A stretch of DNA of 64,000 bases, taken from positions 49,209,053-49,273,052 of the forward strand of contig CM060732.1 of the NCBI GenBank assembly GCA_030704615.1, written 5' to 3'. A program made the position numbers and the translations under genes. The stretch's first letter is position 1; every line of letters starts with the position of its first letter. This DNA comes from Takakia lepidozioides. Its lineage: Eukaryota > Streptophyta > Takakiopsida > Takakiales > Takakiaceae. The notes beneath the pieces were generated by a model that saw nothing but the letters and a program-made list of their open reading frames with translations, was not told the DNA's origin and did no database searches. This document shows, piece by piece, positions 22,919 to 35,200 of the stretch.

Positions 22919-24340
22919 TTAAACCCTAGAAACAATGCTGGTAAAGGCTTCTTGTTTCCTCCCTCATATTCCATTCAGTGAATTAAGAGGCATGTGAGAA
23001 TTTCCCCTCCAACAGTCGAACAAAGAGATGCATGTAAGCATAACCTCATGCCAATGGAGGGAGTCAACTGTGGCAACCGCGTATAGCATCATGCATTGCA
23101 TCAGCCGCAAGCTGCCTTTTTAGGATGCCTTAGAATACATCATACTGTTAAATTACATCTAGTGCACTAATAACACGACACACACCTCCAACATACAAGA
23201 ATTGCAAACAACAGTGAAGAGTAAGAGCTAGACACCTGCAGTATTTATTATCGCACTAAGTAAAGGCAGATTCAAGTTCACATACATGGGCCCCCATTGA
23301 AGTCAACAGCATGGAAACAATGAAAGCAAAGTGGAGCCATTAGGAGTTAAGTGACAAATGTTCAGGAGATGTTGTGCAGTCTCGATGCTCTGCAAGCAGT
23401 TGTTGCAAAGACGTAGACAGAGAGACTGCACCGCACACTGTAGCGCCAGCTCATACAAAACTGGCACATACTGCTCCAGCTCGTAATCAGTATATTGGCG
23501 CAGACCGCACAAACGGAGAGAACGCAGACACTTCACAAATGCAGACACAACATCACTACAGATACACTTGCAAGGAGTAGTAGGAAACAACTTTTGCAGA
23601 TCGACTGTACTTATTCGCATTGTTAACCCTCACAACAATGCTGTGTGCACCTGTCCCACCAGTAACGTAAAAGAACTTCCGCTCCAACAGTCGAATAAAG
23701 AGATGCATGTACGCATAACCTCATGCCAATGAAGGGAGTCGACTGCGGCAACCGCGTATAAGCATCACGCATTGCATCAGCCGCAGGCAGCCTTTCATAG
23801 GATGCCTTTGAATACTTAACAGTATTTAATGAAACAAATTCAACTGAGGATCAATTAGTAATGTTGACCCATTCTCATCCCCCAGTCCCAACAACGATCA
23901 ATTCACGTAGAACTGGTTCCGCACACTATACCTGAGTCCACTGATGAAGACTGACTCTCACTTCCGACTCCGACAATTGCAGAAAACAGAGCCGGGTACC
24001 TCTCACATTTTCCATCGCCTTAACCAGAGCCAGATACCAATTTCCGAGACTTGACCAGAAATATATGGGCCCTCATTGGAGTCGACACCATGGAAACGAT
24101 GAACACTCAAGCAAGAACCACGACATTGTTGTTTGCACGAATAAAAGCTATGAGACCATTCCAGCACCCCAAAGAGGAGCTTAGGGTCTCCTAGCAGAAC
24201 TGAGTGCATTGACTGGGAAAGCACAGATTTGGCTGTCCTAACAAAGCTAATATTTAGTCTGACAACACCCCAAGACAACCACAACATTTCCAAATGAAGG
24301 GAAAGGCATCTACTCCGAAGGCAACTCATAGCCTACTCTT
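22919..24340. repeat. Diverged direct duplication, unit about 0.7 kb
   Basis: Block CCAACAGTCGAA..AGAGATGCATGTA..GCATAACCTCATGCC begins at about 23009 and again at about 23683, and about 150 bp downstream stays alignable (GGCAACCGCGTATA, CATTGCATCAGCCGCA). Further matches link 22919 with 23623 and 23285 with 24064 (ATGGGCCC.CATTG.AGTC), so units of about 670-780 bp were duplicated and then diverged by indels. Minus-strand frames at 23620-23303 and 24329-24003 are unrecognised. Confidence 0.65.
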
Positions 24341-26223
24341 CAATGCATCCGCCAGATTTTAAACTCTAGAGGAACGAACTCAAATAGTAAAAAACAGCCA
24401 CACCTACTCATCAAGGTTGAGACTGCATACTGCGACAGCTAATTGGCTAGGAAAGGATAGTTTTCAACCCCTGTACTCCACTCCCACGAAAATGTCGTTG
24501 AGATCGTTGAATATGTAGTGTGTCAACATCTCAAAGGCCATATCGGGTACGTTGTTGGGAATGACAGACGGCTATTCATCTGTTTCCCTGCAAGGTCTTC
24601 CAGGACCAGCATTTTCGCTCCGAGCTTCCGCTCATGGTGAACCGGGTTCTGGTCGCAGAGGAAAACTGTCCTACTACATGATACTCAAACAGACGTGCAG
24701 AAGCAGATCGACGCTAAATACAGTATCAACGACCAAGCTCTCCACCAAAACAGAGATGAATCATCATGTCCACAAGACAAAAAAACACAGCACACAACTG
24801 TTGTATTGCAAGAGACTCATTACGTCGACCCCAGGAGGCGGAAAGCTCGAGATGATATCCCCATGGCAAGGAGAGATGCACACACGCCCACACACAAGTT
24901 GTACAAGGAATCGTAAGAAGAAGGCGCAGACTAGAAGGAAAACCAGGCCGACGGCTAGTTTATAGCACGAGTGGCTTTAAGATTTTAGGGTTAGGGTTAG
25001 GTTTTAATCAATTCCAGTCAATGAAGTTTACCTTGTTGTGAAAGATGTAAAGAAGGTTCGGGATATTCCATATTTGCTGGGGTACGCCTCTCTACACTTC
25101 ATACCAAATATTTGTCTCAGATTAGGTTAGGGATTTTGGGGGCTTATTAGTTTATACAAGACTGATAAAAGCTCAGCGGTAAACCATGGCAAACTTGCAT
25201 ATATTTCTATACCGCCTTGGCATGCCTGGCATGAATCCTGTCTCATTCCACGAGTTGGATACAGCAATTGCATGTAGATATTGTCTACTTATCTCTGGAG
25301 CAATGCAGATGTCTGGCCCATCTTCAAGCTGAAAATTCCCCGGCCATGGTTGCCCTGCAGCTGAAGGTTTGACAGTTCACTGTAATTGGGTTGAAATTTA
25401 TGGTCAATGGGTTTGAGCAAGTCCATCCATTACCCTACATGTTCATGTCTTTTACAATGTCAAAGGCATATATACCCATGCCTTCAAGGTTTTCAGATGG
25501 CACTTTCCAAGCTTCTTAGCTACATAATTGTTATCTAACCCTCTCAGAACACCTTACAATGTTAGCCAGTTGGGAAGTTGACATCTAGGTGTAACATATC
25601 TGCGGGCAGTTCTTGAGTTTTCAGAAGCTAGCAATCTATGGAGTATATGAATTGAGAGCAATAGGTTTCTCGTGTTTTTCTGTCTTTTCAGATTATGTCA
25701 AACATTTCATAACCTATTCAAAATTACAACTGGGCAAGGCTTGCATGTATTCCATGCTTCTGGTGTCCTATCTCATAGATTAGACCCACAAATCAAACAC
25801 AGGACTATTTAGAAGTGTAGTCTAGTTCTATCTCTACAAGAAGCAGACTGCTACCTGTTTGCTATAGTGAAGCTATCAATACACTAGAAGTGCTCTATGA
25901 CTGTCCTCACCAATGATTGTAATCCTTACATCTACATCTTCCTTAACACAATGTACAATACTCAGTGGGTGGTAAAACTGCACTGTGCGGACTGCTTGTG
26001 GAAGTTCCCTGTAACAGCAATCACGACTAAATAGCTGTACAAGTTTCACAAGGAGCACATTTCCTGTACAACGTCTGGATCCCCTTGCTCTCCAACTTCA
26101 GAAGAAGTGAAAAATACCAAAAAAGTGGCTCAAAGATGCATTGGATTGAGCTGAATCAATTTATTGTAAAAATCCTTAGATGGGGGGCCTTCAATGGCTT
26201 GGAAACTCGTTGGATGACGGATA
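24341..26223. other. 3' flank of SOS1, no gene recognised
   Basis: A 137-codon plus frame at 24552 lacks recognisable domains. Three TTAGGG-like words at about 24985 are too few to be telomeric. The part next to 26223 probably holds the SOS1 3' UTR on the minus strand. Confidence 0.4.
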
Positions 26224-29200
26224 CTACTCGGATGTTGCAGACTTGTTGGCATCGGCGTTGTCAGACAAGAAAAGGATGCTAGGTGAGTCAATTTCTACAA
26301 TGTGCTCCTCTCCATCTGAATCATCACTCGAATTATTAAACTGAGGACTCATTTTCACAGGGGGGAAGGGCACCAGGGCTTGCCTGAGCACCCTTTCTGT
26401 GGGACTTCCTGGTCTATCCTGGTCAACATACACCGCTTCCGGTCCATAGGGTGACACAGACTGCTTTCCTACCTTTCTTTTCACCAAAACTGAGGAAGAC
26501 TGACTGCGGGGCTTGGAGGGCCAGCTTGCCCTTCCATGTCTATCAACTTTCCAGCTCTTGCTCCTCGAGATGACCTGTTACAGCATCACAGCAATCTGGA
26601 TTACTCTTTAACTCCCAGAGAAAGAAAGAAATGAAATGAAGTGATATTTTATAACGGCAGCAGAAAAACAAGAAACAAAAAAGAGAAATGAAATGAAATG
26701 AAATGAAATGGTGCTTTATAACGTCCGCGCTAAGCTCATAGAGCTTATGGGACAAAATGGAAGAAAACATGAGAGAGGAAACAAAACCAGAGCCAAAAAT
26801 CAAAATTATTGCTCGAGTGATTGTCTAAGGGTGAATGCCTCGTGCAGGTAAGCTGCCAAGCATTTCTAATCCTCATAGTGGAAGACTTCAGTGAGAGATT
26901 GGTTCGCGGAATAGACAGTGGACTCTCCCACGGATCTCATAGTATAGAGGGCAATAGAAGAAGAAGTGTTCTTCAGTTTCAATTTCCCGGTTGCGCCCTG
27001 TCCAAGCTGGACATAGGCGGTCTTCCCGTTGGCAGGTTTCCCCATCTGCCGGTCTCTATCCGTAGGTTGTGGGTGCCCACCCTGAACCGCCGCAATGCCC
27101 TCAGGAGAGGAGATAAAGATGCCGAAAGGTAATTGGGCCGCAAGATTCTATCATCTCGGAGAACCAAGAATGTTTCTCGATAGAAATGGAGCTTTGTCGT
27201 GAGATTGGGTAGCTTCCAAGTTTTCGTGACGTGTAGTTCCATAAGCTCCCTTCTAATGAGTCTGTTGCGGTCTTGCTTGGATGTGATGTCCACCCCTTCT
27301 GGGATTCACTGGTAATAGTGAAGCATTAGAGAGTCCATTGCGCTCAAAAAAACTGTCCACTCGAGCATACCAGGAGTGCTTGAAACCTGCAGTTTTGAGC
27401 CTAATGGACGTTTCGAAGGCTCTTGCCACGAGCCCCTTGTGGGGAAGCGCTTGTAACCTATGAAGAAAAAGTGTAAGCCGGAAGAGGGCCTCAGTTTGCA
27501 GTGGCACGCATGCAAACTCTGCACCTAGGATGTGAGATGGAGTTGTGCCTCTGGCGCCAAGCATTGCTTGGAGAAAAGATGACTGCAATGGTTCCAGATT
27601 CTTTTCCCACCAGGAAACTGGGATACCAGGTGCCCAGAATTCACAACCATAAGAGCCAGAAGCAGAAGAGAAGAGGAAAAAGAGAGAAACACAAATTTTC
27701 ATCTACTTAAACGCTCCTGCTCTGACCTTGGATAATAAATGAAATTACCACTTCCCCACATCTAGACAACCCTTTCTACACTTTAACAGTTGGCTGCACC
27801 TACCAAGTTGGACAAACTAACTAACGGTTCATATGAGAGAATATCTAATGCAAGCATCATGTACCAAAACAGAAAGTACCTTGCTACCAAAAAGGCTCAG
27901 CTCCATGGCCTTCGCTGCACATCTAGCTTCATGGCTCCGCAGCACATTGTCATTCCCCAAATCTTCCACACTGAACTTAATCTCCCCTTTAGCCTCACTT
28001 CTGTAGTCTCTCAAGCGTCGGGGCTTGGTGGGCCACCGCAAGAGACCGTCGTGCTCACGGCTAGAGCGCCGCGAGACTAGAAGGCTGAGAAGGGAGTGAG
28101 AGGCAGATCCCCGTGCATAGCCAAGATCAACAAAAAGAATTCGGGACCTCGCTTCCACATGGAAATTTGTGCACTGATGTAATAGACTGCTGCTTCTACT
28201 ATCTGCAGTGGACAAACATAGAGGACTTCACTGCGCAATCCTCACAGTTAAGCACAAGAGTAACCAGAAAGCTACACACTTAACACCTCTTTACTGACCT
28301 GAGCATCTACAAAAAGGCCAAAACTAGCCTGCTGCATGCCAGTTGCAACGAAGGCCCCCAGCCTTTTAAAATCTACTGGTGTGTTCAGTGTATTTTAAGT
28401 CTACACAAACTGAGTAGAAGTTACCCACTCTTGGTTCTCCTGATATCATACAACTAAGTTATCCTAAGTATGGATGCTACCAGGTCCTGGTAGCATTCCA
28501 ACCTGGACTCTCCTTATGGAAGAAGGCACTACACTGTGTGATAGACAGCTCTACAACCCCTATCAGATGACCAAGTAAAACACATAGATCCTCAAATCTT
28601 AAGTTTTCCAACCTCAACAACGTATGATGCAACCAAACCCACTTATTCTGGGATGGACAGACCATCTAAATGCATGACCAATCTCTGGAATAATTTCTGG
28701 TCAATATCATCTTCTCTGGCAGTCAATATTTTAGTGCGATTAACCAACCAAACCAGCACATACCTGTTTGGGTCGAATGTGTCTGTCCATTCAAAAATGT
28801 CAGGCCAGCTGGTGCAGCAATCATATCATCGCTACCCTCTCGCTTGACAAAGCCTTCAAGCAGAATGCCAACCTCCTTATAAAGCAGTTCAACCACCTCG
28901 CCGCGAAGGAAAGTCCGCATTGTGGAGCCTTCCATGATGAGAGCCCGTAACTCTTGCATGGTCACCACCTCAAAATGCTGTGGCAGTACGATCTTGGCCA
29001 CCACCAGTGCACTTTCCTAAATAAGAAGTGCATTCCACATGTCAGTGAATAGAAGACAATAGGGATCACCTTGCCAACTCAACGGGACACAAGCCTCAAT
29101 GCATGATTCCAAACGAAGTGAGATGATATACCTGCCAGAAAAAATTCTCAAGCTCAGGATGCAGAACGGTGATGGCAGCAATCTTGGACCGGTCAATGAA

Positions 29201-32200
29201 AAAGCAGTGCACCACTGAGTCCGCCATAATGTTGCACAATAGACGCTTTCCAGTCAAGGTTTCATACAATCCGAGCGTGCTACCATATGAAAATGTAGGA
29301 TGCAGCAAATGTTTGCCGATTGACAACTTGTTGCTCCACTGCAAACACAAAACCATTTTTGAAAAAGTTAATATTGGATCTGTCACTGGTGCACTACACC
29401 TTCACCCTGTTTAACAATGTGGGTACGGTAGATGCTGAGGCTTCATTCTCCCAGGCCTAAACAGTAGGGGACTAACTGCAAGCACAATTGCATCCTTAAA
29501 CAAATTTCAGTTCTCTTTATCTTGAATTGCATTCACAGCACAGACACCTTGGACAAGGAGGAAAATTGCAGCAAGAGTGTGAGCTCAGTGGATGGTTAGA
29601 GCTGTTTGACAACAGTTTGTAGAAGCTACTGTGGCAAGGAAGTCGCAAAAGAACACAAATCTTCTAACACAAGACCGGACTGTTTTTGATGCAGTCCAAC
29701 ATACCATTACAAAGGTGAAACCCAGCCCACATTCAACATAGCTCTAGTGCATCATTAAAAGAGATGCTCTTATCAGACTACGGCTGTAGCCTGTGGACCA
29801 AAAGCATGCCCCCATTATTGATGCACACAATGAATCGGAAGGGGAGGGCGGATAACCAATGAGGAGAGGGGCCACTGTCATCCCAAAAGTTTGGTGTATT
29901 AGTGGAACACCCTTGTGGTTTGGGTAAGAAATACCTTAACAACCCCGTTCGCAATGAGCCAGACCCCAACAGGTTTAGAGTCCTCCTTATACAAGATACT
30001 GCCCCGCAATTTCATGGATTCCTTGGCTGCATTTGCTAGAGATCTTTGAATAGCGGCAGGCATTGCGCCTATCAGGGGCTGATTAGTCAGGGTCTCCTCT
30101 CCTGTGGGCATTTTCACCAACGGCGGATTCCGCAAAAGCTTTTTCAAGTCTACCTGGCCATCGCAAGTTTCACCATAGTACATCAGACATTACATGATTG
30201 AAAATCCATGTCTAAGATTACCTTAAACAGACACCTACCAGTGGCAACATAGTGATTGTTCCTTGAGGGGGCAAGATCTGAGAGACATAAGGGGATCGGA
30301 CCTGAACAGCATCGTGGAGATAGAGAGTCTCCCTGGACTCCAGGAGCCCTGCCTGCTCCAGGCCCTTCACATACTCACTCAACCGTAGAAGAATCGCATA
30401 AGTGACTTGCTTTGTCTTCACCACCCGCAAAACCTACACTCAAACATGTCTGCCCCTTTGTCAGCGTGTCGATTGTGTCAGAGGACCGGAAAATCATCGA
30501 AGGATACAAAAACCCAGAATACCTGGGGAAAGGAGAGGCGAATATCCTCAAGGAATTGGCGGGCCTCCTCTTCTTGATCTTCACTTTCTTTTATTACAGC
30601 CTCTGCAATCTCGCTCTCTCCTGTCCATCCCATCCAGGTGTTTGTCAACTCAACGCCGGACACGTTAAGGATTTCAATAAGAGGAATGATGCATCCTGGC
30701 TGCTTTTGATTGCCAAACGTGTATTAGCTCCTTTGAACCTTTTGTCGCTGGCTGGTCCAGGGAATTGGACATCCCAGGCTTGATGTGGCAAATTCTGGGC
30801 TTCCACATCCATCTCATCCCTTAACGGATGTATGATGCTGGTATCTATGGCTTCTGCCTTCTTCCCTTTCGAGAAGATTGCCTTTTATATAAAAGAGTTT
30901 GCGACCGGTCTCCCCTGGTATGTCTGCATCCCGACTGCTTCTCAGATCTCTCACCTGAAAAGGTCAGTATTTCTATTGCCAAGATTGATCAAGGTTTAAA
31001 GATTCACCTTGCAGGTTCACCTTTTTCCTGGCCCCAAACATCAAGAGGAGATGGAGACCCGGACAGGCACAGAGAGAATGTACTCATGCCATTCCCTGCG
31101 AAAGTTGTCTTGCCATAGCCTGACAGCCATTGATCCCGTGGGAAACTAACCCTACTTGAGCCTTTCGTGGAGTTCACACCCACCAGGGAGAGGGAATAGG
31201 CACTACCTTTGTGAGGGGCTCACTCCAGTAGTGTGACGTACCTTGATATAAACAATTAGTTCGGACACAGAGAGAGAGCAAATCTGTTAGTTTCTAGAGA
31301 AATATTTCGTAGTTTTGTTGAGCTATAGCTTGGAACAAACCTCCTTTCAAGAGCTTATTATCATGTCCAACTCATTATTTTTCTGCCTGTGGCAGTTACC
31401 CACCAATGAAATCACGGAGTTGATGGCGAGCAATCCTGTGAGACCGGAGAAATGCTGCAGAGATGTAGCATGCCAGCTCTAACCGCTCGACTATAAGGAA
31501 GGTCAAAAACCTTTGTGGCAGAACGGAAGAACCACGCCACTGTAGGAACTTCAGATATTGTGGAAAATGTACATGTGGCTGTAATCCTTTCCAATCCAGT
31601 ACTGCCTCATGCCCAGCGACCTGCCCAGAGTAGCAACCCATTGATTGAGCTTATCTGCTAGAGCAAAATACTGTGGAGAGATGCCATCACAGCACAGCTT
31701 TTACCGGAAAATGTATCATGTTAGAGCAAATACTCCATTATAGACCAACTCCGTGCTCTTGCGATGAGCTCTGTGACAACTTTGTAAGAAAGGTACTTGA
31801 CTTTTGCAGACAATCACAATAACAATGCTCCCTGAGACAGATTGGTACTTGGATGTGCAATGCTCATTCCCCACCTTATCCAAAGCCTGGTCCACTGATT
31901 GCATGAGAAGAAGGGCAGCAGTCTGAGTGATCCGACCTTCTTCCAGCATACTCCAATAAGCCGCCTGAACCCCTGCAGACTCCATCACCCAACTAATCAC
32001 TTGGCATAAGAGTATAGAATGCAAAGAGACAGTTTATACATCCAGAGTGTGCATCGACCTACACCACATCAGACAACATATCTTGGAATATTCACTTTCT
32101 AACAAATGTAGATAGCAACTAAAACTTGCCATGCAGCTGAGTGAAGGTTGGGGAAACTTTGAAACATCCAATCAAAGCATCCATTTCAAACAGTGTTCGA

Positions 32201-35200
32201 CAGGAATGAAGTCCCAAGCTGCATTTTGCGCAATGACATTTTGTCAACGGTGTGTCCCCACAAAGTGAAACAAGCAGCTGCCCCCACTCCATCTCACATC
32301 CTAGGTGCAGAGTTTGCATGCGTGCCAAACCGAGGCCCTCTTCCGGCTTACAATCTTTCTTAATAGGTCACAAGCCCTTCCACCCAAGGGGCTCATGGCA
32401 AGAGCCCTCGCAACATCTATTATGCTCAAAACTGCAGGTTTCATTTTTTTTTTTGCTCTGGTTTCGTTTCCTCTCTCATGTTTTCTTCCATTTTGTCCCA
32501 TAAGCTCTTTGAGCTTTCCACGGACATTATAACGCACCATTTCATTTCATTTCATTTCTCTCTCTCTAGTTCTACTTTGTGCAGCCCCACTTGCAATGCT
32601 ATACATGTCTTCCCCCCAACCCCCATGAAGTGGAATAACAAATGCAGAAAGATATGAAATGACGTCCACAGAAGCCACAGGCCTCTCAGGACTGCAACAA
32701 TAGAGTTTCCCTGCAATCTTTGACACTTGTACTGTAGCTCTTTCAAGCCAATGTTCAAAATGAAGAAAAGAATGGTAAGATGAGCAATGAGCAAACCCCA
32801 CCATCAAGAATGTAAAATTCTTTCTGGACCGTTAGTAAATGAAATGGTACTTTATAAGAAGAGAAGTGCAAAGGTCTGGAAATTAGGGGAAAAGGAGATT
32901 GGCTTGGAGAGTGATACAGGGACTGAGCATATTCATGCCAAATGTGGATGTCTGTGATGGGGATCTGGGTTTTGTGAGGTTTAAGAAGGGACCAAAAGGC
33001 ACTGGGATAGAACTTGATCTTTGCAATGAAGGTTGACTGAAGTTTGATAGGGTAGGCGTTTCTTAGATCCGACGAGAGACTTATAGTACTTGAGGGCTAG
33101 GTGTGTAAATTCTGGAGAAAATTGGGTATCAAGGAATAGTGATTTGACTTGTTGTGGGGGTCCAGAGATCCCTAGTGGCATATAGGCTCTCAAACTCCCA
33201 AAATCTCTCAACATCAAAGACTAGGTTTTGCTTTTCCAGCCCCAAGTTTTTCCTTGTTCTTGTTTGCTAAGCTTTTTGGGCTCGTCAAAAAGTTCTGTTT
33301 TGTCTCTCTTCTTCTTTCCTCCTCTCTTTGGTGATCCAGGACTTACCATTCATGAGACGAAAGCGAGTGTCTTGCAACTGCAGTTCTCGCAACTCCTCCT
33401 CCGAAACAGCAGGAAGGCTACTGCAACTCTCATGTGGATGGGTTGGCCGGTCATCCCCACGGGACCGTCTCATGCAGCTCACATACTTTTTCACTGTGGT
33501 CCACTCGGCAGGCCCTAACTCCTCGTCTTCTCCTAGCTCTCCGAATGCCTCCAATGCTTTACTGTACATCTCATACTTCGCATACTCCAATATACGAGAC
33601 TGCAGCCCCTAGTGTGCATTCAGGATGTAAAACAGGAAGAAGGGGAAAAAACCGTCCACAGGAGACCCCTGGGACCGATGGGACCAAAAGAAGTTCCAAA
33701 TACAACTTCCAAAACCACAGAGAAATGAAATGAAATGATACTTTATAAGTACCATAGAGAGAAATAAAGACGTAACAAAACAACTTTATAACTTTATCAG
33801 GAAGCCAGGAAAAATTGGAGTCACGAGAACACACAGAAAACAAATGAAATGAAATGGTAACTTATAACATCTGCGGAAAGCTCAAAGAGCTTATGGGACA
33901 AAATGGAAAGAACTTGAGAGAGGAAACAAAACCAGAGCCAAAAAAACAGCTAGAACAAAGGCTTAAATCACTGCTACAAGAGGGGTGCCTAATGAAGTGA
34001 AGTAAAGAAGCATTTTTTATCTTTTATCTTAAGGAATTGACCGCAACTCGTACAAAGATCTGACGTACTCAGGGAGAGACACAATTATATGTGAAATGCT
34101 AAGCCATGGCATCGTAGCCTTCAGGCCAGCAAACAACCTCCTTGGTGAGGAGGTGCGCTGTCTTTCTCCCAGCCTATGATCTCTCATTGAAGCAATCTGA
34201 CCTGCTCTTGTCTGTTCTTGGCCCTGGCCCTGTTGGGTCTAACTGCTGGACAGATGAGACACAGCAGATAGATGCTTGCATGAAGGGCTTTCTAGAAGTA
34301 ATCTGGAAAGCCCGAATATGTCTATATCCAGGTAAGTCCCATTACTGGAGTGAGCCCTCACAAAGGTAGTGTCTGTTTCCTGGGTCTATGGCTACAGCAA
34401 ACAACATCTCATGAGTACATTCTGGCCTGTTCCCGGGACACCACCTAGAGTAAATGCTGATTATTTGTATGGCTTGTGGTAAGCACAGTGTGAAATAATG
34501 CAACATTAATTGGGGCCAGATAAGGCTACATGGCAACTTGAGTATGTGTAGAGGAAGAGCCTCTTGACCAAATATACACTCAATGTCAACGTACCTTAGT
34601 TTCTGAAGTTTGGTCCATCTTCAGAAAGTGCAGAAGAAACTGGGTGGTGGAGCCATTAATGATAAGTGTCAAAAAGACTACGCCCCCTGTGAAAAACACA
34701 AACTGATGCATTTGGTCCAAGCAACAGCTTTAGAAGGAAAATCTTAGAGCCTCCCCCAATAATTACCACATTCTGAAACTTGGTACCTATTACAACTTGT
34801 TGTTTAGTCAAGTCTGTCCAACAGCACCCAGTAAACCATGTGGTACATGGATCCCCATGAACAAATATGCAAAGGTGGTGATTCTTGGTCAAACCATTTT
34901 GGGACAGGAGAAGGACATGGACAACCACAAAGTCCACTTCTAATTATATACCCACACCAGTCCAACCGCAATATTCGACCTTACGTCACCTTCAAAGTCT
35001 CGGTGTATCATAAATAAGGCTGTGAACAGGAAAGGTTACATAGTTCCGTTCACCTTTATTTAACAATGCAATTACCTTAAGCCTGTAATGTTCCCCAAAA
35101 TTGAGATCTTTAAATTTGTATGGTAACAAATATCTAAATAATGGAAAGAACCCCTCATAAAATTGTATTCTGAAGGTAGTGGGCACCGAAGAATGATACA

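Noticed and set aside
24815-24830. LQETH word suggesting a LINE endonuclease
   Set aside because: A single five-residue match with no other endonuclease motif in the surrounding frame.
24552-24965. 137-codon plus ORF
   Set aside because: No domain, low-complexity basic composition, no splice or promoter support; likely chance.
24980-25000. Interstitial telomere-like TTAGGG words
   Set aside because: Only about three imperfect units; too few for a telomeric tract and common by chance.
31396-31403. TAA ending SOS1 exon 15 frame
   Set aside because: Intronic. Using the donor G|GTGGGT at 31404 gives the right phase for GESEIAEAV in the next exon.
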